A stretch of 17,349 nt of DNA from Nitrososphaerota archaeon (GTDB lineage Archaea; Thermoproteota; Nitrososphaeria; Nitrososphaerales; UBA57). Position 1 is the first letter of the stretch. The number at the start of each line of letters is the position of its first letter. The position numbers were made by a program, and so were the translations under genes. The notes beneath the pieces are model-generated. The model was not told the origin of the DNA. It worked only from the letters and a program-made list of their open reading frames with translations, and made no database searches. Below, piece by piece: positions 1 through 5,893 of this stretch. The DNA is taken from contig JACZWF010000001.1 of NCBI GenBank assembly GCA_022572285.1, forward strand, positions 21,151 to 38,499. Direction: 5' to 3'.

Positions 1-33
1 CTAGGGACTGAACCAGGCAAGACTGCCCGTTAG

Positions 34-924
34 CTAAATTTCATCCTTTTCAGTTCTCTTAACCTTAAGGAATGTTTCGTTCTCTAATTGTATTGTAGTA
101 TGGCTAATTCCAAATCTTTCTTTTAGCATTCTATCAATTTCTTTCACAAGCTTCGATGCCTCGCTTAACTTCTGGTCCTCAACCATCACATGTCCACTCA
201 AGACATGAAAGCCTGAAGTCACAGTCCAGATGTGAAGCTCATGTATTGCCTTGACACCCTCCATTTCAAGAATGGCTTTCGTAATCTCTCCCGGCTCAAA
301 CCCTCTCGGGACCCTCTCCATCAATATTGAACCTGATTCTCTCACCAAGCCCAGGCCAGTAATGAGAATAACAATGCCGATTGTAGTTGCAATGATCGCA
401 TCGATTAAGACGAAGTTCGTAAAAAGAAGAACGACTCCCCCGGTGATCACTCCTAAAGAAAGTAGAGTGTCCCCCATGACATGGAGATAAGCTCCTTTGA
501 TGTGAAGGCGCGATATCCCTGCCCCTCTTAACAGGCTCATCATCAAAAGATTTCCGACCAGTCCAATAGAAGCGACTAGCAAGAGGGTTGCGACTTCCAC
601 TTCGGGTGGGTTAAGAATACGTCTATATCCCTCAAGGAAGATATAGCCGGACATGCCGACTAGTACAAGTCCATTGACAAACGAGGACAGTACCTCTGTT
701 CGGTGATATCCGTAGCTCAGGATTGGGGTATGAGGCCTCTCGCTCACTCTTGTGGCAAAAATAGCCAAGGTGATAGCAAAGATATCTACTAGGATATGGC
801 CTGCGTCACTTAGGAGTGCAAGGCTATTGCTGATGAGGCCACCAAGTATCTCAAGAATGAAGATGATAGAACCTATGGCGAGCGCCAGAAAGAGCCTTCT
901 CTCACTTGCGCTCTTGGGTCCCAT
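34..924 (-). CDS. CDF-family cation diffusion facilitator (probable Zn2+ exporter)
   Basis: This 296-residue protein matches the cation diffusion facilitator family (ZitB/CzcD/ZnT type), which exports Zn2+ or related divalent metals from the cytoplasm in exchange for protons. Six membrane segments can be drawn within residues 11-200. The metal site is visible as H43 and D47 in the TM2 motif SDAGHILVD and H148 and D152 in the TM5 motif HVMGD; the His/Asp pairs favour zinc over manganese. A cytoplasmic ferredoxin-like domain follows (about 205-285), with histidines at 228, 231, 240, 245 and 275. The His-rich loop found in many zinc carriers is absent. The ATG at 924 has a TATA-like element about 26 bases upstream, so the transcript is probably leaderless. 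It stands alone, divergent from the zinc-ribbon gene at 999. The family call is secure; the exact metal is inferred. Confidence 0.93.
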   Translation of the reverse strand: MGPKSASERRLFLALAIGSIIFILEILGGLISNSLALLSDAGHILVDIFAITLAIFATRVSERPHTPILSYGYHRTEVLSSFVNGLVLVGMSGYIFLEGYRRILNPPEVEVATLLLVASIGLVGNLLMMSLLRGAGISRLHIKGAYLHVMGDTLLSLGVITGGVVLLFTNFVLIDAIIATTIGIVILITGLGLVRESGSILMERVPRGFEPGEITKAILEMEGVKAIHELHIWTVTSGFHVLSGHVMVEDQKLSEASKLVKEIDRMLKERFGISHTTIQLENETFLKVKRTEKDEI

Positions 925-944
925 GCAATCCTTAGGTCAAGGCA

Positions 945-958
945 AATTCATAAATGCA
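945..958. promoter_or_regulatory. Shared, nearly symmetric TATA-like element between divergent genes
   Basis: The element ATTCATAAATGCAT reads as a TATA-like box on both strands. Its centre is about 26 bases from the ATG at 924 on the minus strand, the normal archaeal TATA-to-start distance. On the plus strand it would place transcription near 977, giving a leader of about 20 bases before the TTG at 999. No experimental support; assigned by position and composition only. Confidence 0.5.
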
Positions 959-998
959 TCATCCTAAGTTAAGATCGAACAATTAGTAGGTAGAAGAA

Positions 999-1427
999 TT
1001 GTCTCAATGTACACATGATCTTGTATCCGATGTTTCATTCTATGGGAATGTGAACATGATACACAACTCGCGCATTATAGGTGTGATCGATATTTGGAAG
1101 TGTCAAAACTGCAACAGCCTATTCGTAGAGGAAAAAAGGTTCACTGATGAAAAGCCTTCGACTGATGTAGGACTGAAGGCTGTCGGAGATGGCTCGAAGT
1201 GGGGAGTGCTATTGTGTTTGAATGGTGATCAATTATCGTGGTCTCTCTTATCAATCAAGCCTGGAGAGTCACTTCCTCATCAATGCGTCTCTCCGACACC
1301 ATCGGAGATTTCGGTGAATTCTGAATTTTCGGTCAATTCAACTGATCGCGACACAATTCATAAGGTCCTCATTGTGGAGGATCATATGAATGAGACGGTC
1401 GAACTCGATGACCTGCTCAATACCTAG
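999..1427 (+). CDS. Hypothetical zinc-ribbon-like protein
   Basis: I do not recognise this 142-residue protein. The N-terminal part contains C4, H7 and then C35-x2-C38 (WKCQNC), which together could bind one zinc ion, so a small zinc-ribbon fold over residues 1-45 is plausible. The rest is polar, with a short near-repeat (ISVNSEFSVNST) near residue 105 and an acidic C-terminus. There is no signal peptide or membrane segment. The TTG at 999 is the only reasonable start; the ATG at 1007 is in another frame and stops at once. The gene lies 12 bases before the membrane-protein gene at 1440, so the two are probably co-transcribed. Function unknown. Confidence 0.6.
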   Translation: MSQCTHDLVSDVSFYGNVNMIHNSRIIGVIDIWKCQNCNSLFVEEKRFTDEKPSTDVGLKAVGDGSKWGVLLCLNGDQLSWSLLSIKPGESLPHQCVSPTPSEISVNSEFSVNSTDRDTIHKVLIVEDHMNETVELDDLLNT

Positions 1428-1439
1428 CTAGGTGGGAAG

Positions 1440-1829
1440 ATGCCATCAATGGTAAGGCTTGGATTCATCTCACACCTGTTAGCTGGTATCTGGTTTATGG
1501 TGATCCGTTTTGGATTGTGGGATCCAAACTATGATTCCATCTTTCCCTTTTTTGGACCGGCCTTTTTGTTGATCGGATTGAGCTATCTAGTAGTATCACT
1601 CTTCTTTCTTCTAGAGGTTATCCGGGGGTTGAAACTGTCTGTAATCCTCTCCATTCTCTTTCTCGGTGTTTCTATTTCCTGGAGCTTATCTATAATGCAA
1701 GCCTGGCCTAGCTTTATTCTTATTCCTCTTCAGGTGATTAGTTCACTTCTATCTATAACCTCAATCAGAGAAATTTCTCGTAGAAGGAAGAGTGGAATGT
1801 CTCCCCTAGATCTTCCGGTTTTCGGATAG
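1440..1829 (+). CDS. Hypothetical four-TM membrane protein
   Basis: This 129-residue, very hydrophobic protein is not one I recognise. Four membrane segments can be drawn at roughly residues 6-26, 35-58, 66-83 and 87-105, followed by a basic cytoplasmic tail (REISRRRKSG). The ATG at 1440 is preceded by a clear ribosome-binding site (GGTGGG at about 1431-1436), as expected for the second gene of a transcript starting at 999. It ends two bases before the stop of the convergent DUF3179 gene. No catalytic motif is visible. Confidence 0.6.
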   Translation: MPSMVRLGFISHLLAGIWFMVIRFGLWDPNYDSIFPFFGPAFLLIGLSYLVVSLFFLLEVIRGLKLSVILSILFLGVSISWSLSIMQAWPSFILIPLQVISSLLSITSIREISRRRKSGMSPLDLPVFG

Positions 1830-1831
1830 TG

Positions 1832-3433
1832 CTAAGGTCTGATGAACAACAACGTACCTGGATTAAACGCTGCCCAAGCAAACCAGAAGTGTGCTGGGGC
1901 CACGACCACCTGCAAATCTTCGCCCGATAGTTCGCCGCTTATAGCAACTCCATTAAAGTTCCATTCACTTCCTGTTTGAACATCGAAAAGCTTACCGTCT
2001 AGCAACTCAAATTCCAAAACTCTCTGGGTTATAGTTCTAGAATAGATAGATACCACGTTCTTCTCAGGGTGCCAGAGAATCAGCAGCTCTTCACCTCCCA
2101 CTTCGTCATTTAGTATTCGAATGTTCCTGATTTCATCTTCTGGGTAAGCCTTTGCGATTCCATTGAAATTCACTCCATAAACCAGTGTCTTTGAAAAGAG
2201 TCTACCGTCGTCATTCTCAACTGGGAACATCAGTCCGGGGCTTGAGTAGTAGAAAGAGTACGGATCTCTTCCATAAGACCTAGCAAATCCTGTATCCTGC
2301 GAGAGAACTAGGGTATGAGGATACAGACGCTTCCAGTCACCCCACTCGAGAGTCTCTAGAGGGAGCTTTGTAAGCTCATAACCCGCCAGCTCCCCAACGA
2401 TACCCTGTCCAAGTATTTGACTCCAGTACGTGTCGGTCTTTCTATCATACATTACGAGGTCGCTGTTGTAGAGTTTACCAGAAACTCCAAACTCTATTGC
2501 CTCACCTTCGATAATCCTAACGTAGGCAGCACCTGTGTAGCAAAGAGGACAGTAAGTGATAACCACGGGTATACCGTTAATCTCATCATTCGCAATCTCG
2601 TGCCAAACCATAATCTTTCTCGGGTACGCCTTTGCTACGCCATCTATTGTGATCCCCAATACCAAATCATCATCATTTAGGAACCTGTCAGCTTCAGAGG
2701 CAGTGATGAACTTTGGTCTGTCTATTGATGGAATTCCGTCCTTGCCAGGTCCACCAGAAAATATTCTATCTAGCGGAACAATGTGCTTCACCCCATTACT
2801 GGTGAGAACTACAATATCCTTAGAGAGGACAGCTCCGCTTAAGACGTCTAGTTTCACTCCATCACCCGAAACCTGTCTTCTAGGGGCGATATCTGCTACA
2901 TCCATATTGGCGGACTCCGACACCAATATCTTCATCTCCCTTACAGTTAGCTCTCCAAGTTTCTTCTTTGTAATCACCCCTTCCTCGTTCAAGAAGTAAG
3001 TCGTTGGCATGACTTGAACTCCATAGGATTTTGCCACCGAGTCGGTCGGATCTAACAAGAGAATATAGGTTATCTTTACATCCAGAACGTTATCGAAAAA
3101 TTCGTTTTGCTTTGCTGCACTCTCAGCTCGGTTGATGCCAAGGATTACTATCTCGTCATCTAAATCTTCATTCAGTTGCTGAAATGCTGGCATTTCGCTA
3201 ACGCAAAACGGGCACCAGGTGGCCCAGAAGTTCACTAAAACGACTTTTCCTCTAAAGTCCCCCAGTGATACCTCATCCCCGTCGATAGTCTGGAGCCTAA
3301 AGTCCGGAGCTTGCCATCCAATATTCGTTCCTATAGGAGGGGAACCCTTAGCAGGAACAATATCACTCGAAGTTTGAACTACGCTAGGAGCAAAAGGATT
3401 TTCAATAAACAGGATTGCACCAACAATCGCCAA
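1832..3433 (-). CDS. Membrane-tethered TlpA-type thioredoxin fused to DUF3179
   Basis: This is a two-domain protein of 533 residues from the TTG at 3433. Residues 35-175 form a TlpA/AhpC-TSA-like thioredoxin domain with the redox motif WCPFC (C74, C77) and a cis-proline at P143. Residues about 195-531 form DUF3179, a family of unknown function, with its conserved motifs WHEIAND (277-283) and TYCPLC (C295, C298). The domains presumably work outside the membrane, with the thioredoxin reducing DUF3179 cysteines or a shared partner. The start is in doubt: from the TTG the hydrophobic anchor is cut to about ten residues, while the frame stays open upstream and supplies a basic N-region (ATKR) and more hydrophobic residues. 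An ATA at 3472 has AGGTG seven bases before it, and would give 546 residues. A second DUF3179 gene lies at 12935-14011. Confidence 0.88.
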   Translation of the reverse strand: MAIVGAILFIENPFAPSVVQTSSDIVPAKGSPPIGTNIGWQAPDFRLQTIDGDEVSLGDFRGKVVLVNFWATWCPFCVSEMPAFQQLNEDLDDEIVILGINRAESAAKQNEFFDNVLDVKITYILLLDPTDSVAKSYGVQVMPTTYFLNEEGVITKKKLGELTVREMKILVSESANMDVADIAPRRQVSGDGVKLDVLSGAVLSKDIVVLTSNGVKHIVPLDRIFSGGPGKDGIPSIDRPKFITASEADRFLNDDDLVLGITIDGVAKAYPRKIMVWHEIANDEINGIPVVITYCPLCYTGAAYVRIIEGEAIEFGVSGKLYNSDLVMYDRKTDTYWSQILGQGIVGELAGYELTKLPLETLEWGDWKRLYPHTLVLSQDTGFARSYGRDPYSFYYSSPGLMFPVENDDGRLFSKTLVYGVNFNGIAKAYPEDEIRNIRILNDEVGGEELLILWHPEKNVVSIYSRTITQRVLEFELLDGKLFDVQTGSEWNFNGVAISGELSGEDLQVVVAPAHFWFAWAAFNPGTLLFIRP

Positions 3434-3508
3434 TACTGCTATCGCCAGACCGATCCTCTTTGTTGCGGCTATTTTGGTACACCTGTAATATGAAATTCTA
3501 CGCTAGAC

Positions 3509-3518
3509 TCTTTTAAGA
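3509..3518 (-). promoter_or_regulatory. TATA-like box for the TlpA-DUF3179 gene
   Basis: On the minus strand the bases read TCTTAAAAGA. An archaeal TATA box here would place transcription near 3488. That is upstream of both the AGGTG at 3480-3484 and the candidate ATA start at 3472, and so fits the longer N-terminus proposed for this gene. Confidence 0.4.
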
Positions 3519-3520
3519 CT

Positions 3521-3655
3521 ATGCCGAAAACCAAGAAACTTGGTCCGCTACTTATCCACGGAAGGTTGCGTAATTTCATTGGAATCGATATGATTAAGGG
3601 AAAAAAGCTTGATGTTCTTTGCCAAATAATTAAATCAAAGACTTGTAAAATATAG
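3521..3655 (+). CDS. Possible small basic protein (44 aa)
   Basis: An ATG-initiated frame of 44 codons fills most of the intergenic region before the HtrA gene and ends three bases before its TTG start. The product would be lysine-rich (KTKK at 3-6, KGKK at 26-29, KSKT at 39-42) with two cysteines and no membrane segment. There is no ribosome-binding site, and the nearest upstream TATA-like element is too close for leaderless expression. A chance open frame is the more likely explanation; listed because it is uninterrupted and abuts the next gene. Confidence 0.18.
   Translation: MPKTKKLGPLLIHGRLRNFIGIDMIKGKKLDVLCQIIKSKTCKI
3625..3635 (+). promoter_or_regulatory. TATA-like box for the HtrA gene
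   Basis: The AT-rich element AATAATTAAAT is centred about 28 bases before the TTG at 3659. This spacing suggests a leaderless or nearly leaderless HtrA transcript. Confidence 0.5.
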
Positions 3656-3658
3656 CTG

Positions 3659-4966
3659 TTGATTCATAATAAGAAAGCAGGTCTTGGGAAGACCTCGTTA
3701 ACGACATTACTTCTCCTAATCTTGGTTACAGGATTTGGTGGTTACACCCTAATATTGCAGGGTCAGGTTAATGATCTTTCATCTCAGCTTAACGGCGTCG
3801 GGTCTGGCCTTCGTTCAGGAGAGGATCAGGTCAATATAGGTTCCCTCTCGCGTGACGTGGACAATCTTAGAAACGATATCAGGTCGGTTCAAGATGCTGT
3901 CGATGAACTTACGGCAGTTCCCAAGGAAATAGCCGGTCCACAGGGGTTCGCCGGTCCCATTGTTCCGGTAGGTGTAGCAGGGCCACCAGGAATTGTTGAA
4001 GAGTCAAACCGGAGTCTCATCTCCGAAATATTCGAGCTCTCTCGAGAGTCTATAGTAGCAGTGCAGACTACTACTGGAAGTGGATCAGGATGGGTCTTTG
4101 ACTACCAGAACCATATTGTCACGAATAATCATGTTGTAGCCTCGGCTCTTGATGTAGATATTGTCCTACATGATGGGACTGTGCTGGAGGCTTTGATAAT
4201 CGGAAAAGATCCGTTCAGCGACTTGGCAGTTCTTCGGATCGTTGATCCTGGGGTATCTCTTACCCCTCTTCCGATCGGAGATTCCGATAGTCTACAAGTG
4301 GGAGAATCGGTTATAGCGATAGGAAATCCCTTCGGGCTCGATGGCTCCGTAACAAGTGGAATAGTAAGTCAGAAAGGTCGCCTATTTCCATCCCAGGCGG
4401 GTTATCCAATATCGAACATGATCCAGATTGACGTAGCCATAAATCCGGGTAACTCCGGAGGAGCCCTGATAAATATGGATGGAGAGGTTGTGGGCGTTAC
4501 TACTGGAACAATCTCCAACAATGGGGGCTTTACTGGTGTGGGCTTTGCTATTCCGATCAGCAGGGTGATCAAAGTAATCCCCATCCTCATTGAGCAAGGA
4601 TCAGTAGAGCACCCTTGGGTAGGAATTGCCGGGGTTGGCGTGAATAGGGCTCTGGCCGACGAGCTAGGGTTAGAAAGGCCCTCTGGCTTGCTGATAACGT
4701 TTGTCGCATCTGGAAGTCCTGCTGCTGAGGCCGGGTTGAGAGCAAGGGGCGACTTTGTGATAAAGAACGGTCAGGAACTCCCTGGAGAAGGGGACGTACT
4801 CGTAGCTGTGGACGGCATCATCATTCACCAGCTAGACGATCTGATCACTTACATCGATGAACATAAAGATGTTGGGGAGGAGCTTTCATTCACAATCCTT
4901 AGAGATGGAAAAGAGATTACCATTACTCTCACCCTCGGAGTTAGGCCGACCCCTAACCTAAACTAG
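3659..4966 (+). CDS. Membrane-anchored HtrA/DegP-like serine protease with coiled coil and collagen-like stalk
   Basis: This 435-residue protein is a trypsin-like HtrA protease, expected to degrade or check damaged proteins outside the membrane. An N-terminal anchor (about 12-33) follows a basic stretch. Residues 35-90 look like a coiled coil, and residues 93-113 contain collagen-like Gly-X-Y triplets, six of seven beginning with glycine. The protease domain (about 125-312) has all three catalytic residues: H158 in TNNHVV, D188 in DPFSDLAVL and S266 in NPGNSGGA. One PDZ domain follows (about 318-428). The TTG at 3659 is used because a TAG lies two codons upstream and the TATA spacing fits. 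HtrA proteins act as trimers, so a trimeric coiled coil and collagen stalk would suit the enzyme. It is divergent from the TlpA-DUF3179 gene. Confidence 0.93.
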   Translation: MIHNKKAGLGKTSLTTLLLLILVTGFGGYTLILQGQVNDLSSQLNGVGSGLRSGEDQVNIGSLSRDVDNLRNDIRSVQDAVDELTAVPKEIAGPQGFAGPIVPVGVAGPPGIVEESNRSLISEIFELSRESIVAVQTTTGSGSGWVFDYQNHIVTNNHVVASALDVDIVLHDGTVLEALIIGKDPFSDLAVLRIVDPGVSLTPLPIGDSDSLQVGESVIAIGNPFGLDGSVTSGIVSQKGRLFPSQAGYPISNMIQIDVAINPGNSGGALINMDGEVVGVTTGTISNNGGFTGVGFAIPISRVIKVIPILIEQGSVEHPWVGIAGVGVNRALADELGLERPSGLLITFVASGSPAAEAGLRARGDFVIKNGQELPGEGDVLVAVDGIIIHQLDDLITYIDEHKDVGEELSFTILRDGKEITITLTLGVRPTPNLN

Positions 4967-4999
4967 TTTTAGAAAAATATTACCACATGAAATTCGAGG

Positions 5000-5200
5000 T
5001 TAACTCATGTAAGTCACATGACCACAAGTCTCGCACTCGTATCTCTTGTTTATCCATCCCTTCTCCACCATAGGCATGCCGTGGTGCATCGGTACTGCTC
5101 CGAGGCTCCAAGACTTTTTATCCTTAGGCAAGAAATCCCTCAATTGGTCTCTAGTTGGTCGGCAACCGAGATAAACTCCACCCAGTGATACTGCGGGAAT
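5000..5200 (-). CDS. Small probable zinc-binding protein, start codon non-canonical or gene frameshifted
   Basis: The minus strand holds an open frame of 73 codons (5000-5221) with convincingly protein-like composition. It reads through GGVYLGCRPTRDQLRDFLP and a hydrophobic/Gly-Pro middle (SLGAVPMHHGMPMVEKGW) to a C-terminal ECETCGHV motif; the CETC pair, perhaps with the Cys of LGCRP and nearby histidines, could bind zinc. The only in-frame ATG codons lie late (5089), after the apparently conserved part, and no GTG or TTG is available. An ATT at 5198-5200 would give 66 residues starting just before PAVSLGG. The AT-rich box at 5233-5240, read on this strand, would start transcription near 5211, shortly before that ATT. 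The alternative is a frameshift from the ATG at 5235. Function unknown; the product may be a small rubredoxin- or zinc-ribbon-like protein. Confidence 0.5.
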   Translation of the reverse strand: MPAVSLGGVYLGCRPTRDQLRDFLPKDKKSWSLGAVPMHHGMPMVEKGWINKRYECETCGHVTYMS

Positions 5201-5232
5201 TTGTTTGCTAGAAGGGAGCTTTCAACGCTAGG

Positions 5233-5240
5233 CATTTATT
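5233..5240. promoter_or_regulatory. Bidirectional TATA-like element upstream of the Lrp/AsnC gene
   Basis: CATTTATT on the plus strand is centred 25 bases before the GTG at 5262, so the Lrp/AsnC gene is probably leaderless. The complementary reading, AATAAATG, could serve the small zinc-binding gene on the other strand, with transcription starting near 5211. Confidence 0.45.
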
Positions 5241-5261
5241 CGCCCATTTGTAATCTGGGCC

Positions 5262-5762
5262 GTGGGGGTTAAGAGAGAGGGAACACAAATACGCATTGAC
5301 CCAATGAATATTCGAATACTTAACATTCTACAAAAAAACGGCCGAGCTACTACTGCGGAAATTGCAAGAACGATGAAGCGAGCAGAATCGACCATAAAGG
5401 AGAGGATTGGATTAATGGAGAAGGCAGGGGTAATCAAAGGGTATACCGCGGTTGTGGATAAGCGTGCTCTAGGATACTCCACCCAGGCGCTGATCTTCTG
5501 TAATATCCCTACAGAGATATTGGATGAAGTTGATATGAAATTGTTGGAGCTGAAGACCGTGCTACGAATATATCATGTAACCGGGGAAAGGCGATATGTG
5601 ATCAAGATTGCAACTAAAACAAATGAGGAAGTCTGGCATTTCGTTCATAAAATTTTGATTCCGTTGGGGGTCAAGGATGTAGATTCACGAATTGTGATTA
5701 AAGTGGCGGATAGGAATCCGCCGGAGACAATTATTGAAGAACCTGTCCGGGAATGGTCATAG
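5262..5762 (+). CDS. Lrp/AsnC-family transcription regulator
   Basis: The 166-residue product has the layout of archaeal Lrp/AsnC (feast/famine) regulators. An N-terminal winged helix-turn-helix lies at about 13-62, with the hallmark flow ILNILQKNGRATTAEIA, then STIKERIGLMEKAGVIKGY. A C-terminal RAM/AsnC ligand-binding and dimerisation domain lies at about 70-152. The usual role is DNA binding modulated by an amino acid or similar small ligand. The GTG at 5262 gives the normal family N-terminus and correct TATA spacing; an internal ATG at codon 15 would cut into the first helix. A C-terminal tail of about 15 residues (NPPETIIEEPVREWS) goes beyond the minimal family length. Its target is unknown; the repeat membrane protein 131 bases downstream is a possible one. 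Confidence 0.88.
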   Translation: MGVKREGTQIRIDPMNIRILNILQKNGRATTAEIARTMKRAESTIKERIGLMEKAGVIKGYTAVVDKRALGYSTQALIFCNIPTEILDEVDMKLLELKTVLRIYHVTGERRYVIKIATKTNEEVWHFVHKILIPLGVKDVDSRIVIKVADRNPPETIIEEPVREWS

Positions 5763-5855
5763 CTTCACCAAGTTGTTGATATAGGTAGTATTCGGCGTCT
5801 ATCTGTCACATTCCTCGGGCCCTCTCTGAATATTAGGACAGTTTCGGCGGGTGCA

Positions 5856-5864
5856 GCATAAGTT
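5856..5864 (+). promoter_or_regulatory. TATA-like box for the five-repeat membrane protein
   Basis: GCATAAGTT is centred about 34 bases before the ATG at 5894, giving an expected leader of about 8 bases. The rest of the 131-base gap after the regulator shows no further structure that I can support. Confidence 0.35.
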
Positions 5865-5893
5865 CATTAGTTTCCTTGCTACCCTAATCAGAA

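Noticed and set aside
1..33. A short plus-strand frame open from the window edge to a TAG at 31-33, possibly the tail of an upstream gene.
   Set aside because: Only ten codons are visible, with no recognisable motif; I also could not fold a tRNA from this piece.
251..490. Plus-strand open frame opposite the CDF transporter.
   Set aside because: It lies fully inside a gene with intact family motifs on the other strand; its product has no protein-like features.
2417..2999. Two plus-strand frames opposite the TlpA-DUF3179 gene.
   Set aside because: Antisense shadows of a clear gene, without start signals or domains.
4985..5010. Inverted repeat ACATGA/TCATGT after the HtrA gene.
   Set aside because: Six-base arms with a 14-base loop and overlap with the end of a coding frame; likely chance.
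5140..5235. Minus-strand ATG frame of 31 codons (MPSVESSLLANK...) overlapping the small cysteine-motif gene.
   Set aside because: It stops before any conserved-looking region; at most it is the detached head of a frameshifted gene, which is covered in the findings.
5228..5482. Minus-strand frame opposite the Lrp/AsnC gene.
   Set aside because: The opposite strand has the full helix-turn-helix signature and correct promoter spacing.
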